Shown: positions 1-7,297 of the stretch, piece by piece | Numbering within the stretch: the first letter of the stretch is position 1 | Layout of the letters: each line of letters opens with the position of its first letter | DNA from: Nitriliruptorales bacterium | Lineage (GTDB): Bacteria; Actinomycetota; Nitriliruptoria; Euzebyales; Egibacteraceae | Direction of reading: 5' to 3' | Length of the DNA: 23,000 bases | Assembly: GCA_007133145.1 (NCBI GenBank) | Contig: SLNF01000019.1 | Coordinates: 1 to 23,000, forward strand | Program-made: the position numbers and the translations under genes | The notes under the pieces: generated by a model | What the model was told of the DNA's origin: nothing | The model's database searches: none | The model's input: the letters and a program-made list of their open reading frames with translations, nothing else

Positions 1-20
1 CCGGACCGCCAGCGGTCCGG
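1..20. repeat. 9-bp inverted repeat at the window edge
   Basis: Bases 1-9 (ccggaccgc) are the exact reverse complement of 12-20 (gcggtccgg), separated by two bases. It lies in the coding frame of the N-terminal tail of the permease. It could fold in the mRNA and set the ratio of an upstream binding protein to the permease, as hairpins do in some sugar transporter operons, but in GC-rich DNA it may be chance. Confidence 0.3.
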
Positions 21-909
21 GGCCCCCGGCCCAGCCGACGCGCAGCCCAAGCGTGAGGGGATCGGCGAGCGCGCGCTTGCGAGGATCTTCCTCACCCCGT
101 CCTTCGCCCTCATGGGGATCATCGCGGTGTTCCCCGTCGGGTACGCGATCTACCAGTCGCTGTGGGAGTTTCGCTTCTTCGTCCGGGGCGACTTCGCGGG
201 ACTGGGCAACTACCAGCAGGCGCTGACCTCCGGGAGGTTCTGGGAGGCCGTCCTCATCACCCTGGCCTTCACCCTGGTCTCGGTGGCCATCCAGTTCGTC
301 ATCGGGATGGTCTTCGCCCTCATCATGAACACCGAGATCAAGGGGCGCGGGGTCATCCGCGCCGTCATCCTCGTCCCGTGGGTCGTGCCGACGGTCATCG
401 CGGCGCAGATGTGGCGCCTGATGTTCCAGATCAACCCCGGCTACATCAACAACTGGTTGGGGCTCGGCAACTTCGACTGGCTCGGCGGAGGGCAGTCGAT
501 GTTCTGGGCCGTGGTCATCGCCGACGTGTGGAAGACCGCGCCGTTCGTCGCGCTGCTGCTCCTCGCGGGGCTGCAGACGATCCCCGGCGACCTCTACGAG
601 GCCGGCAAGGTCGACGGCGCGTCGTGGACGCAGCGCTTCTTCAAGATCACGCTGCCGCTCCTCAAGCCCGCAATCGTCGTCGCGCTGCTCTTCCGCTCGG
701 TCGACGCCCTGCGGATCTTCGACCAGGCCTTCGTGATGACGCGAGGACGGCTCGAGACCTTATCGGTGCTCGTCCAACGCTTCATCGTGCAGGACCCCAA
801 CCCCGGTACCGCCAACACCCTGTCGACGCTGACGTTCGTGCTGCTCATGATCGTCGGGATCGTGTTCATCAGGCTCATGGGCCGTGACGTCGTGGAGAGT
901 GGTCGCTGA
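1..909 (+). CDS. Sugar-type ABC transporter permease, MalF/UgpA family (5' partial)
   Basis: One of two inner-membrane subunits of a carbohydrate-type ABC importer. The frame is open from base 1 with no ATG, GTG or TTG before the ATG at 112. That ATG lies inside the first membrane helix (ERALARIFLTPSFALMG), so the true start is upstream of the window. About six hydrophobic segments are visible. The cytoplasmic EAA loop, which contacts the ATPase, is at about 595-670 (YEAGKVDGASWTQRFFKITL), with the conserved glycine. Family knowledge: MalF-type permeases pair with a MalG-type permease and a periplasmic binding protein. The partner follows with a one-base TGATG overlap, so the two are translationally coupled. 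The binding-protein gene is probably just upstream, outside the window. The substrate cannot be read from the sequence. Confidence in the family is high. Confidence 0.95.
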   Translation, partial: PDRQRSGAPGPADAQPKREGIGERALARIFLTPSFALMGIIAVFPVGYAIYQSLWEFRFFVRGDFAGLGNYQQALTSGRFWEAVLITLAFTLVSVAIQFVIGMVFALIMNTEIKGRGVIRAVILVPWVVPTVIAAQMWRLMFQINPGYINNWLGLGNFDWLGGGQSMFWAVVIADVWKTAPFVALLLLAGLQTIPGDLYEAGKVDGASWTQRFFKITLPLLKPAIVVALLFRSVDALRIFDQAFVMTRGRLETLSVLVQRFIVQDPNPGTANTLSTLTFVLLMIVGIVFIRLMGRDVVESGR

Positions 910-1799
910 TGGGCGCAGCAACGCCAACCCCGGTGTCCGGCGAAGTCGACACCGGCCCGCAGCAGATGAAGGACTACTCGACGCAGATCAACATCGGCAA
1001 GGCCGTCGGCCTCATCATCATCTTCGTGTGGTGCCTGTTCCCGTTCGTCTGGATGGCCGTCACGAGCTTCAAGGGCGAGGCGGCGCTCGTCACCCCGGTG
1101 CTCTTCGAGGGCCCCTGGACCGACGCGAACTACCAGCAGGTCTTCGCCGAGGGCTTCGCGCTCAACCTGCGCAACTCCCTCATCGTCGCCGGCCTCACGA
1201 CGGTCATCGCCATCCCCGTCGCGTCCTTCGCGGCGTACGCCATCGTGCGCCTCCCGCTGAAGCACAAGTTCCTCCTGCTCGCCGGCACGCTTGTCGCGAC
1301 GCTCTTCCCGCCGGTCTCGCTCGTCCCGCCGCTGTTCACGCTCTTCCGCAACCTGGGGCTGCTCGAGACCTTCCCGTCAATGGTCGTGCCCTACGTCTCG
1401 CTCACATTGCCACTGTCGATCTTCATCCTCACGACGTTCTTCGGGACGATCCCCAAGGACATGGAGGAGGCGGCCCGTGTCGACGGGGCGACGCCGTGGC
1501 AGGCCTTCTACCGCGTCGTCGTGCCGCTCGCGGCACCTGGCGTGTTCGCCGCGGCGATCCTCGTGTTCGTCTACGCGATCAACGAGTTCCTCATCGCGTT
1601 CTCGTTGGCGCCGCGCAACATCAACGTCCAGACGGTCCCGGTGGCCATCGCGGGCTACACGGGCTCGGAGGCCTACGTCAACCCGATCGGGCCGATCACC
1701 GCGGCATCGACCCTCGTGTCGATCCCGCTCATCATCGTGGCACTGCTCTTCCAGCGCCGGATCGTCTCGGGGCTGACCGCGGGAGGCGTGAAGGGCTGA
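909..1799 (+). CDS. Sugar-type ABC transporter permease, MalG family
   Basis: Second membrane subunit of the same importer, 296 aa, a normal length for MalG/UgpE-type proteins. A polar N-terminal tail (about 30 residues) precedes a first helix at about 33-53 (VGLIIIFVWCLFPFVWMAVT). Further helices lie at about 90-115, 121-145, 158-180, 210-235 and 262-282. The EAA loop is at 186-212 (EEAARVDGATPWQAF), including the invariant Gly193. The ATG overlaps the upstream stop by one base. The cognate ATPase is not here; such importers often share an MsiK-type ATPase encoded elsewhere. A strong hairpin follows the stop. Function as a sugar importer subunit is inferred from family; the sugar is unknown. 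The nearby ribokinase remnant hints at a pentose or nucleoside, but only weakly. Confidence 0.95.
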   Translation: MGAATPTPVSGEVDTGPQQMKDYSTQINIGKAVGLIIIFVWCLFPFVWMAVTSFKGEAALVTPVLFEGPWTDANYQQVFAEGFALNLRNSLIVAGLTTVIAIPVASFAAYAIVRLPLKHKFLLLAGTLVATLFPPVSLVPPLFTLFRNLGLLETFPSMVVPYVSLTLPLSIFILTTFFGTIPKDMEEAARVDGATPWQAFYRVVVPLAAPGVFAAAILVFVYAINEFLIAFSLAPRNINVQTVPVAIAGYTGSEAYVNPIGPITAASTLVSIPLIIVALLFQRRIVSGLTAGGVKG

Positions 1800-1820
1800 C
1801 CCTTCCCGACCGAAGCCCTC

Positions 1821-1852
1821 GAGGGGCCGACGCCAGCTGGCGTCGGCCCCTC
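1821..1852 (+). terminator. Perfect 14-bp stem terminator after the sugar permeases
   Basis: gaggggccgacgcc (1821-1834) and ggcgtcggcccctc (1839-1852) are exact reverse complements around the loop agct. The stem begins 21 bases after the permease stop. No T-run follows, as is common for actinobacterial terminators. It separates the importer from the carotenoid genes. Confidence 0.8.
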
Positions 1853-1913
1853 AGGCGTTCGGCGCCACGAGGCGGGGGCCGGCACCCGACGCCGACGGCG
1901 TCAGCAGCGGCGC

Positions 1914-1919
1914 TACCCT
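1914..1919 (+). promoter_or_regulatory. Candidate -10 element upstream of the kinase remnant and crtA
   Basis: TACCCT fits the actinobacterial TANNNT -10 pattern. It lies after a terminator and about 37 bases before the strong ribosome-binding site gggaggag (1951-1958). No good -35 is visible. If active it would drive the kinase remnant and, through it, the crtA-like gene. Confidence 0.4.
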
Positions 1920-1962
1920 GCGTGGGCAGGCCAGGATCCGACCCCCGCCGGGGAGGAGCAGC

Positions 1963-2073
1963 ATGCGCACCCGCGCCACCGTCGTCGGCTCCCTCGTCAT
2001 GAACCTCGCTCTCTCCGTGCCCCGGCTGCCCACCGAGGGCGACCACGGCCGCCGCGGGCTCGTCGCCCCATGA
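1963..2073 (+). pseudogene. Truncated ribokinase (PfkB family) N-terminus, 36 codons
   Basis: A short frame begins at an ATG preceded by a strong ribosome-binding site (gggaggag, four-base spacing). Its residues 7-27 (TVVGSLVMNLALSVPRLPTE and following Gly-Asp) match the first beta strand and substrate-contact region of ribokinase-like PfkB proteins, which normally begin VVGS.N.DL...VP.LP..G. A full kinase has about 300 residues; this one stops after 36 codons with HGRRGLVAP. Codon use is like real genes (only two codons end in A or T before the stop). The stop overlaps the start of the crtA-like gene as ATGA. I read it as the 5' end of a sugar kinase gene cut by a deletion or insertion, which now works at most as a leader cistron. 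Alternative: a real small protein that resembles a kinase by chance. Confidence 0.65.
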
Positions 2074-2798
2074 CCGGCGCTCCGCCGACGCCGCACGTCC
2101 TCGTGGAGCTCTTCCGCGTCCCGCGCACGCGGGTGCCCTCCGCGCTGCGCCGCATGGGCACCGATCGCCTGCACCTCGCCCGTACGCCGGGCCTGCGCTT
2201 CGCGAAGCTCCTCGGCACCGGCGACGGGCGCACCTTCGACGTCCGCGACGCCGACCCCCGCACGTGGGGCGTCCTCACCGTGTGGGAGGACCACGACGCC
2301 CTCACGACCTACCGGCAGGGCTCGCCGGTGGCACGCGGATGGCGGGCGATCGCCGAGGAGGCCTGGCAGGCGCAGCTTCGTCCCCTCGTCGCGAAGGGGC
2401 AGTGGTCTGGCGTCGCCCCGTTCGGGGATCCCGAGCCCACCCGCCACGACGGGCCAGTGGCGGCGATCACCCGCGCACGACTGGCCTGGGGCACGATGCG
2501 CACGTTCTGGCGGGCCGTGCCGCCGGTGACCGCCGAGCTGCGCGCGATGCCCGGACTACGCCTGGCCGTCGGCATCGGCGAGGCCCCAGTCGGGCTCCAG
2601 GGCACCTTCAGCGTCTGGACCTCCACGCGGGCGCTCACCGACTTCGCCTACCGTCAGCCCGCCCACCGTGAGGCCATCGAGGCGACCCCGCGCGTCGGCT
2701 GGTACGCCGAGGAGCTCTTCGCGCGGTTCGCCGTCGAGGCGACCCGCGGGCAGCTCTTCGGCGGCGACCCGCTCGCCGATGCCCCGCGCCCCCCTTGA
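2070..2798 (+). CDS. CrtA-like protein, spheroidene monooxygenase family
   Basis: 242 aa. The pattern of CrtA proteins is clear: GTGDGRTFDVRD (49-60), WGVLTVWED (66-74), a Trp-rich stretch ending GQWSGVAPF (110-118), GPVAAITRARL (128-138), GIGEAPVGLQGTFSVW (168-183), DFAYRQPAH (191-199) and VGWYAEELFARF (209-220). In purple bacteria CrtA oxygenates C-2 of acyclic carotenoids (spheroidene to spheroidenone). Here the substrate is inferred, not known, although carotenoid genes 2.9 kb downstream on the same strand support a carotenoid role. The start at 2070 overlaps the stop of the kinase remnant (ATGA), which suggests translational coupling to that remnant's ribosome-binding site. Members of this family in non-phototrophs may have other hydrophobic substrates. 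Confidence 0.82.
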   Translation: MTGAPPTPHVLVELFRVPRTRVPSALRRMGTDRLHLARTPGLRFAKLLGTGDGRTFDVRDADPRTWGVLTVWEDHDALTTYRQGSPVARGWRAIAEEAWQAQLRPLVAKGQWSGVAPFGDPEPTRHDGPVAAITRARLAWGTMRTFWRAVPPVTAELRAMPGLRLAVGIGEAPVGLQGTFSVWTSTRALTDFAYRQPAHREAIEATPRVGWYAEELFARFAVEATRGQLFGGDPLADAPRPP

Positions 2799-2861
2799 CG
2801 GGCCGCGTGGCCCGGGGGGCGACCGTCGTCCCCACGTGCACGACGGGGCGTGGGCCCCCGC
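2799..2861. terminator. Convergent intergenic region with small hairpins
   Basis: The 63 bases between the crtA-like gene and the end of the minus-strand lipoprotein gene hold a 6-bp stem with a 4-base loop (cgggcc at 2799-2804, ggcccg at 2809-2814). A second pair, ccgtcg and cgacgg, lies 12 bases apart. This may act as a two-way terminator, but the stems are short. Confidence 0.35.
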
Positions 2862-4160
2862 CTAGGGCCCGCCGTGCTGCCACGTGCCCCGCAGCTCCTC
2901 GTAGCGGGGCAGCTCGAGGTACTCCTCGGGGTCGTAGCGCCAGAACTGGCTGACGTCCTCGAAGGTCTCGACGATGGTGTTCTGCCAGCCCTCGGGCGTG
3001 GCGGTCACCTCGCGCACGTGGACGTCGTGGACGGCCTGCCCGAACTCGTCGAAGCGCAGCCGCCCCCTGGGGGCCACGACGTCGACGTCGCCGAGGGAGT
3101 GGATGAGCCGCGCCCGGCTCACCTGCTCGTGCCCGGCGAGGGCCTCCTCGACGACCATCGCCGCGGCGTAGCCCGCCTCGGCCGCCCGGCTGGCTGGGCG
3201 CCCGTGGCCTTCCTCGAAGGCCTCGACGAAGGCGCGCGCCTCGGGGGTGTCGAGCGTCGCAGCGAAGTGCAGGCTCGTCACGACGCCGTCGGCGAGCGCC
3301 TGCTGCTGGGCGAGGACCTCCTCATCGGTGAGCGCGCCATGGCCGATGAGCGGCAAGCCGATGCCGACGTCCTCGTAGGCCTGCAGCAGCCGGATGGCGT
3401 CGGGGCCCGCCGCGGCCGCCCAGACCGCGTCAGCGCCATCGTCGAGCTCCTGGAGGAAGGGCACCCAGTCCTGCTCGTCGAGGGGGACGTAGCGCTCGTC
3501 GACGACCTCGCATCCCGCATCGGTGTAGGCGCGCGCGAACCCCCCGGCGGCCTCCCACCCGAAGGCGTAGTCGAGCGCGACGACGCTCACCGTCTCGTAG
3601 CCGAACTCCTCGCAGGCGTAGGCGCCGAGGGGCATCGCGTCCTGGGAGGAGGTGTAGGACAGTCGGAAGACCGACGGGTCGGCGTCACGCTGGGTGAGGT
3701 CGTCGGCACCGGCGACCGTGATGAGCAGCGGCACGCCGGCGCTGGCGAACACCGAGGCCGCTTCGTAGGCGACCCGCGAGTTCACGAAGCCGATCGCGAT
3801 GTCGATCCCGCCGCCCTCGGCGAGCTCGGCGGCACGCTCCGCGGCGAGGTCGGGGTCGTTGGCCTCGTCCTCGATGAGCACCTCGACGGCGAAGCCACCG
3901 AGCTCGCCGCCGGCCTCGTCGAGGTAGAGCAGGAAGCCGTCGTCGACGTCCTCCCCGAGCGCGGCGAACGGCCCGGTCGCGGGGTTGAGCAGGCCGACCC
4001 GCAGGAGGTCGGCCCCGTCGACGTCGTCGGGGGCAGCCACGCCGACCTCCACCTCCTCGGGCTCCTCGGGCGGCGGCTGCTCGCCGGGGGCCTGCTCGCA
4101 CGCCACGGTGAGCAGCCCGACGAGCGCGAGCAGGGCGAGCAGGAGCGGGCCGCGGGGCAT
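2862..4160 (-). CDS. Branched-chain amino acid/amide-type ABC substrate-binding lipoprotein
   Basis: 432 aa from the chosen ATG. It has a lipoprotein signal (PRGPLLLALLALVGLLTVAC) and then an acidic Pro/Glu linker. A type I periplasmic-binding fold of the LivJ/LivK-AmiC kind follows: LLRVGLLNPATGPFAALGED near the start of the mature domain, GIDIAIGFVNSRVAYEAA, GVPLLITVAGADDL, and a hinge/second domain with VSVVALDYAFGWEAAGGF and DAVWAAAAGPDAIRLLQ. Length is as expected. An ATG 18 codons upstream (4214) is possible, but that segment has four A/T-ending codons of 18 and would bury the signal peptide. The gene lies 72 bases after the amidase gene, so they are probably co-transcribed. Ligand inference: an amino acid, amide or urea-like compound. 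No permease or ATPase gene accompanies it. Confidence 0.88.
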   Translation of the reverse strand: MPRGPLLLALLALVGLLTVACEQAPGEQPPPEEPEEVEVGVAAPDDVDGADLLRVGLLNPATGPFAALGEDVDDGFLLYLDEAGGELGGFAVEVLIEDEANDPDLAAERAAELAEGGGIDIAIGFVNSRVAYEAASVFASAGVPLLITVAGADDLTQRDADPSVFRLSYTSSQDAMPLGAYACEEFGYETVSVVALDYAFGWEAAGGFARAYTDAGCEVVDERYVPLDEQDWVPFLQELDDGADAVWAAAAGPDAIRLLQAYEDVGIGLPLIGHGALTDEEVLAQQQALADGVVTSLHFAATLDTPEARAFVEAFEEGHGRPASRAAEAGYAAAMVVEEALAGHEQVSRARLIHSLGDVDVVAPRGRLRFDEFGQAVHDVHVREVTATPEGWQNTIVETFEDVSQFWRYDPEEYLELPRYEELRGTWQHGGP

Positions 4161-4184
4161 CGTGGAGCGCTTCCGAGTCTCGGC

Positions 4185-4198
4185 GTGGCACGGGCCAC
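4185..4198. repeat. Short hairpin between amidase and binding-protein genes
   Basis: gtggc (4185-4189) and gccac (4194-4198) flank a 4-base loop in the 72-base gap. It may trim transcript levels between the two genes or be chance. Confidence 0.2.
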
Positions 4199-4232
4199 CG
4201 ACAGCATGCCGCATCTCGTGGGCGCACGCCCG

Positions 4233-5615
4233 TCAGCGCACCGCCCCGCCTGGGGAGATCGACGCCGCGGACAGCGCGGCCATCGCCCGGAGGACGCGGA
4301 TCTCACCGTCGGCCGGCCCGATGACCTGCACACCGATCGGCGCGCCACCGGCGTCGCGACCAGCCGGCACCGACCCCGCCGGCAGCCCCGTGAGGTTCCA
4401 CGGATTCGTGAGTCGGGTGAGCGCGGTGACGACCGGCTCGACGAACCCGTCCACGGCGATCTCGCTCGCCCCGACCCGCGGCACCCGGCAAGGCAGCGTC
4501 GGCGTGCAGAGCACGTCGACGTCGTCGAGGACCTCGTGCGCCTCCGCGCGCAGCGACGCGGCAGTGCGCCGCGCGGCCTCGACCTCCTCGGGCGTGCGGG
4601 CACGGCCCTGCTCGAGCCGTGCGGCGACCTCGCCGGGCAGCGCGACGTGCCACCGTGGCCGGCTCGCCGTGTGGACGCGCGCCGCCTCAGCGCCGAGTAC
4701 GACCCCGTTGGCCGCCGGCGCCCCGTGCAGCGACGGTAGCGACACCTCAACGAGCGTGGCGCCGGCCTTGCGTGCCCCCTCGAGGCGACGCTGCCAGGCG
4801 GCGCGCACCTCCGGATCGAGTCGGGCCACGACGGTCTCGGCGGGCACCCCCACGCGCAGGCCCTCGGCGGGGGCGTTGGCGACCTCCCGGGCGAAGCCCG
4901 TCAGGGCCCCACCGTCGGCGCCCGGCCTGAGCCCGCAGACCTCCGGGGCCATGGCGCCCAGCAGCAGCGCGCAGCCAGCGGGATCCACCGCGAGCGGCCC
5001 CACGGTGTCGAGGCTCGGCGCGAGCGGGGCGACGCCGTCGACCGGGACGCGTCGCCACGTCGGCTTCATCCCCGCGAGGCCGCAGCAGGCCGCGGGGATG
5101 CGCACGCTGCCGCCGGTGTCGGTCCCGAGCGCCGCGTGCACGAGACCCGCGGCCACCGCCGCCGCGCTGCCGCTCGACGACCCGCCTGCGACGCGGCCCG
5201 GGGCGACGGGGTTGGCGGTCCCCAATCCGGTGATGCCGAAGGCCAGTGGGTGCAGCGCGAGACGGGCGAGCAGCGCCGCGCCGGCGTCGACGAGGCGCTC
5301 GACCGCGGTGGCGTGCGCCGGCTGCGGGGCAAGGTCGACGAGGTCGGGGGCGCCGCAGGCCCGCGGCTGCCCCGCAATGGCGATGAGGTCCTTGATGCCG
5401 ACGAGCAGCCCGGAGAGCGGCCCCGGTGAGGGCCCGCCGCGGTCGGCGACGAGGGCCACGACCGCACCGAGGGCGGGCTCGACCGCCTCGACGCGCGCGA
5501 GGGCCTCGGCGACGGCCTCCTCGAGCGCGCCCGCCCCGTCGCCGATCGCGTCGAGCGCGTCACGGCCGCCCGGGCCGACCCCGGCCCCGAACGCCCGCGC
5601 CACACGTCGCCTCAT
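4233..5615 (-). CDS. Amidase of the amidase-signature family
   Basis: 460 aa; hydrolyses a carboxamide to the acid and ammonia. The Ser-cisSer-Lys triad is intact: Lys75 in LVGIKDLI, the cis-Ser in GGSSSGSAAAVAAG (Ser146 by spacing to the nucleophile), and Ser170 in GTDTGGSVRIPA. The C-terminal part has CTPTLPCRVP and NPWNLTGLPAGSVPAG, typical of the GatA/AtzF/nylon-amidase group. No GatB or GatC partner is nearby, so it is more likely a free catabolic amidase than the Asp/Glu-tRNA amidotransferase subunit. It sits before a binding lipoprotein on the same strand, which suggests uptake and hydrolysis of an amide. A TATGCT -10 element ends six bases before the ATG, so the mRNA may be leaderless. 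The exact substrate cannot be assigned. Confidence 0.93.
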   Translation of the reverse strand: MRRRVARAFGAGVGPGGRDALDAIGDGAGALEEAVAEALARVEAVEPALGAVVALVADRGGPSPGPLSGLLVGIKDLIAIAGQPRACGAPDLVDLAPQPAHATAVERLVDAGAALLARLALHPLAFGITGLGTANPVAPGRVAGGSSSGSAAAVAAGLVHAALGTDTGGSVRIPAACCGLAGMKPTWRRVPVDGVAPLAPSLDTVGPLAVDPAGCALLLGAMAPEVCGLRPGADGGALTGFAREVANAPAEGLRVGVPAETVVARLDPEVRAAWQRRLEGARKAGATLVEVSLPSLHGAPAANGVVLGAEAARVHTASRPRWHVALPGEVAARLEQGRARTPEEVEAARRTAASLRAEAHEVLDDVDVLCTPTLPCRVPRVGASEIAVDGFVEPVVTALTRLTNPWNLTGLPAGSVPAGRDAGGAPIGVQVIGPADGEIRVLRAMAALSAASISPGGAVR

Positions 5616-5621
5616 CGGCGC

Positions 5622-5627
5622 AGCATA
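5622..5627 (-). promoter_or_regulatory. Candidate leaderless -10 element for the amidase gene
   Basis: On the minus strand the order is TATGCT, GCGCCG, ATG. The six-base spacing would place the transcript start on the A of the start codon. No ribosome-binding site precedes this ATG. Confidence 0.5.
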
Positions 5628-5657
5628 GGCTGCGCCCGCGGGCAGCCGGTGGCGACC

Positions 5658-5663
5658 TAGACT
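5658..5663 (+). promoter_or_regulatory. Candidate -10 element for the crtO operon
   Basis: TAGACT, a good actinobacterial -10, lies 35 bases before the crtO-like ATG. This predicts a leader of about 29 bases that contains the ribosome-binding site agaggaaagg. It shares the 83-base divergent region with the amidase promoter. No clear -35. Confidence 0.5.
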
Positions 5664-5698
5664 CGGGGCCGGCGAAGGGGCCAGAGGAAAGGCCGGAC

Positions 5699-7297
5699 AT
5701 GCGGGACGTCGTCGTCGTCGGTGCAGGGCACAACGCCCTCGTCGCCGCCTGCTACCTCGCCAAGGAAGGGCTCGACGTCGAGGTCGTCGAGCGCCGCGAG
5801 GTCGTCGGTGGCGCGGTCTCCACCCTCGAGCGCTTCCCCGGCTACCAGATGGACGTCGGCTCCTCGGCGCACATCATGGTGCGTCACACCGGCATCATCG
5901 AGGAGCTCGACCTCGCCGAGGTGGGGCTGGAGTACTTCGACCTCGACCCCTGGGGCTTTGCGCCGTTCGAGGAGGGCAACCTCACGTTCCACGTCGACCT
6001 CGGCGCAACCTGCGACTCCATCGCCGCGCTGTGCGGCGACCGCGAGGCCGAGGCCTACCACGCCTTCGCGACCGACTGGGCGGCGCGCAACGACCGGATC
6101 TTCGAGGCGTTCCAGGCCCCACCGACCGGCGCGAGCCTCGGGCGCTCGCTTTGGGGGGTCGGCAAGGCCACCGGCATGCACGGCCTCGAGCTCGCCCGGC
6201 AGTTCCTCACCTCCGGCGACCAGATCCTCGACGAGCACTTCGAGGACGAGCGGCTCAAGACCGCCCTGGCCTGGATGGGCGCGCAGTCGGGCCCCCCGAC
6301 CCACGAGGTCGCCACCGCCGACCTCGTCGGCTGGAACGCGATGATGCACCGCCGTCCCCCCGGACATCCGCGAGGCGGCTCGGGCATGCTCTCGGTGGCC
6401 CTCGCACGGCGCTTCGAGGCGCTCGGCGGCACCCTCACGCTCGGCGCCCCCGTCGAGCGCATCCTCACCCGCGACGGACGGCCCTCGGGGGTCGAGGTCG
6501 CCTCCGGCGAGCGCATCGGCGCGCGGGCGGTGCTCGCCGGCTGCCACGTCGTGACCACCCTCGACCTCCTTGGCGACGCGGTGCCCGACGGCGCCGCACT
6601 GCGTCGGCGCATCCGCGTCGGCAACGGCATCGGCATGGTCGTGCGCCTGGCCACGAGCGACCTGCCGCGCTACCCCGGCGGGGACGGCAGCGAGCACCGG
6701 GCCCTCCAGCTGCTCGCGCCCTCGCGGCAGTTCCTGCGCGCCGCGCACGGCGAGTTCGTCGCCGGGCTGCCGCCGAGCCGGCCCGCGGCGCTGGCGATGA
6801 CCTTCTCCGCCTTCGACCCCGACATCGCTCCCGAGGGCAAGCACAACGTCACCGTCTGGGGACAGTGGCATCCCTACGAGCTCAGCAACGGCGAGGACTG
6901 GGACGCGATCGCCGAGCGCGAGGGCACGAAGCTCGTCGAGGCCGTCGACGCCGTCGCGCCGGGCTTCGCGGCCTCCGTCGAGCAGATGTACGTCCAGACC
7001 CCGCTCGAGCTCGAGCGCGAGCTCGGTCTGCGACGCGGCAACGTCATGCACGTGGAGATGGGGCTCGACGAGATGTTCAGCTGGCGCCCCTCGCCGTCGA
7101 TCTCGACCTACCGCGGCCCCCTGCCGGGGCTCTACCTCACCGGTGCCTCCACCCACCCCGGCGGCGGCGTCTTCGGCGCGAGCGGGCGCTCGGCGGCACG
7201 CACCGTGCTCGGCGACCTCGCCGAGCCGAGCCTGCCGCGACGCGCGGTCGGCGTGGCCACGAGCCCGCTGCGCTTCGTCGCCAAGCGTCTGCGATGA
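5699..7297 (+). CDS. crtO: CrtO-type carotenoid ketolase (FAD-dependent, phytoene desaturase-like)
   Basis: 532 aa, matching the CrtO family. The N-terminal dinucleotide fold is VVVVGAGHNALVAACYLA (4-21) with the acidic strand end VEVVER, followed by GGAVSTLERFPGYQMDVGSS. The C-terminal FAD-contact block is GLYLTGASTHPGGGVFGASG (477-496). The H-N-A variant of the GxGxxG motif is typical of the CrtO branch and not of CrtI. Family knowledge: CrtO adds a 4-keto group to beta- or gamma-carotene in Synechocystis, Rhodococcus and Deinococcus. I chose ATG 5699, although the frame is open further upstream, because of the ribosome-binding site agaggaaagg and the exact fit of the FAD fold to the N-terminus. 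The next gene overlaps by ATGA. Alternative: a related carotenoid oxidase with another end product. Confidence 0.85.
   Translation: MRDVVVVGAGHNALVAACYLAKEGLDVEVVERREVVGGAVSTLERFPGYQMDVGSSAHIMVRHTGIIEELDLAEVGLEYFDLDPWGFAPFEEGNLTFHVDLGATCDSIAALCGDREAEAYHAFATDWAARNDRIFEAFQAPPTGASLGRSLWGVGKATGMHGLELARQFLTSGDQILDEHFEDERLKTALAWMGAQSGPPTHEVATADLVGWNAMMHRRPPGHPRGGSGMLSVALARRFEALGGTLTLGAPVERILTRDGRPSGVEVASGERIGARAVLAGCHVVTTLDLLGDAVPDGAALRRRIRVGNGIGMVVRLATSDLPRYPGGDGSEHRALQLLAPSRQFLRAAHGEFVAGLPPSRPAALAMTFSAFDPDIAPEGKHNVTVWGQWHPYELSNGEDWDAIAEREGTKLVEAVDAVAPGFAASVEQMYVQTPLELERELGLRRGNVMHVEMGLDEMFSWRPSPSISTYRGPLPGLYLTGASTHPGGGVFGASGRSAARTVLGDLAEPSLPRRAVGVATSPLRFVAKRLR

Noticed and set aside
112..114. ATG 112 as the start of the first permease
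   Set aside because: It lies within the first membrane helix; conserved sequence before it is in frame and open to the window edge.
2850..4739. 629-codon plus-strand frame opposite the binding protein and amidase
   Set aside because: Shadow of two real minus-strand genes with clear motifs; it has no signal or domain of its own.
5426..5698. Upstream extension of the crtO-like gene by 91 codons
   Set aside because: The extension is Arg/Pro-rich, overlaps the amidase gene, and the family N-terminus starts exactly at 5699 after a good ribosome-binding site.
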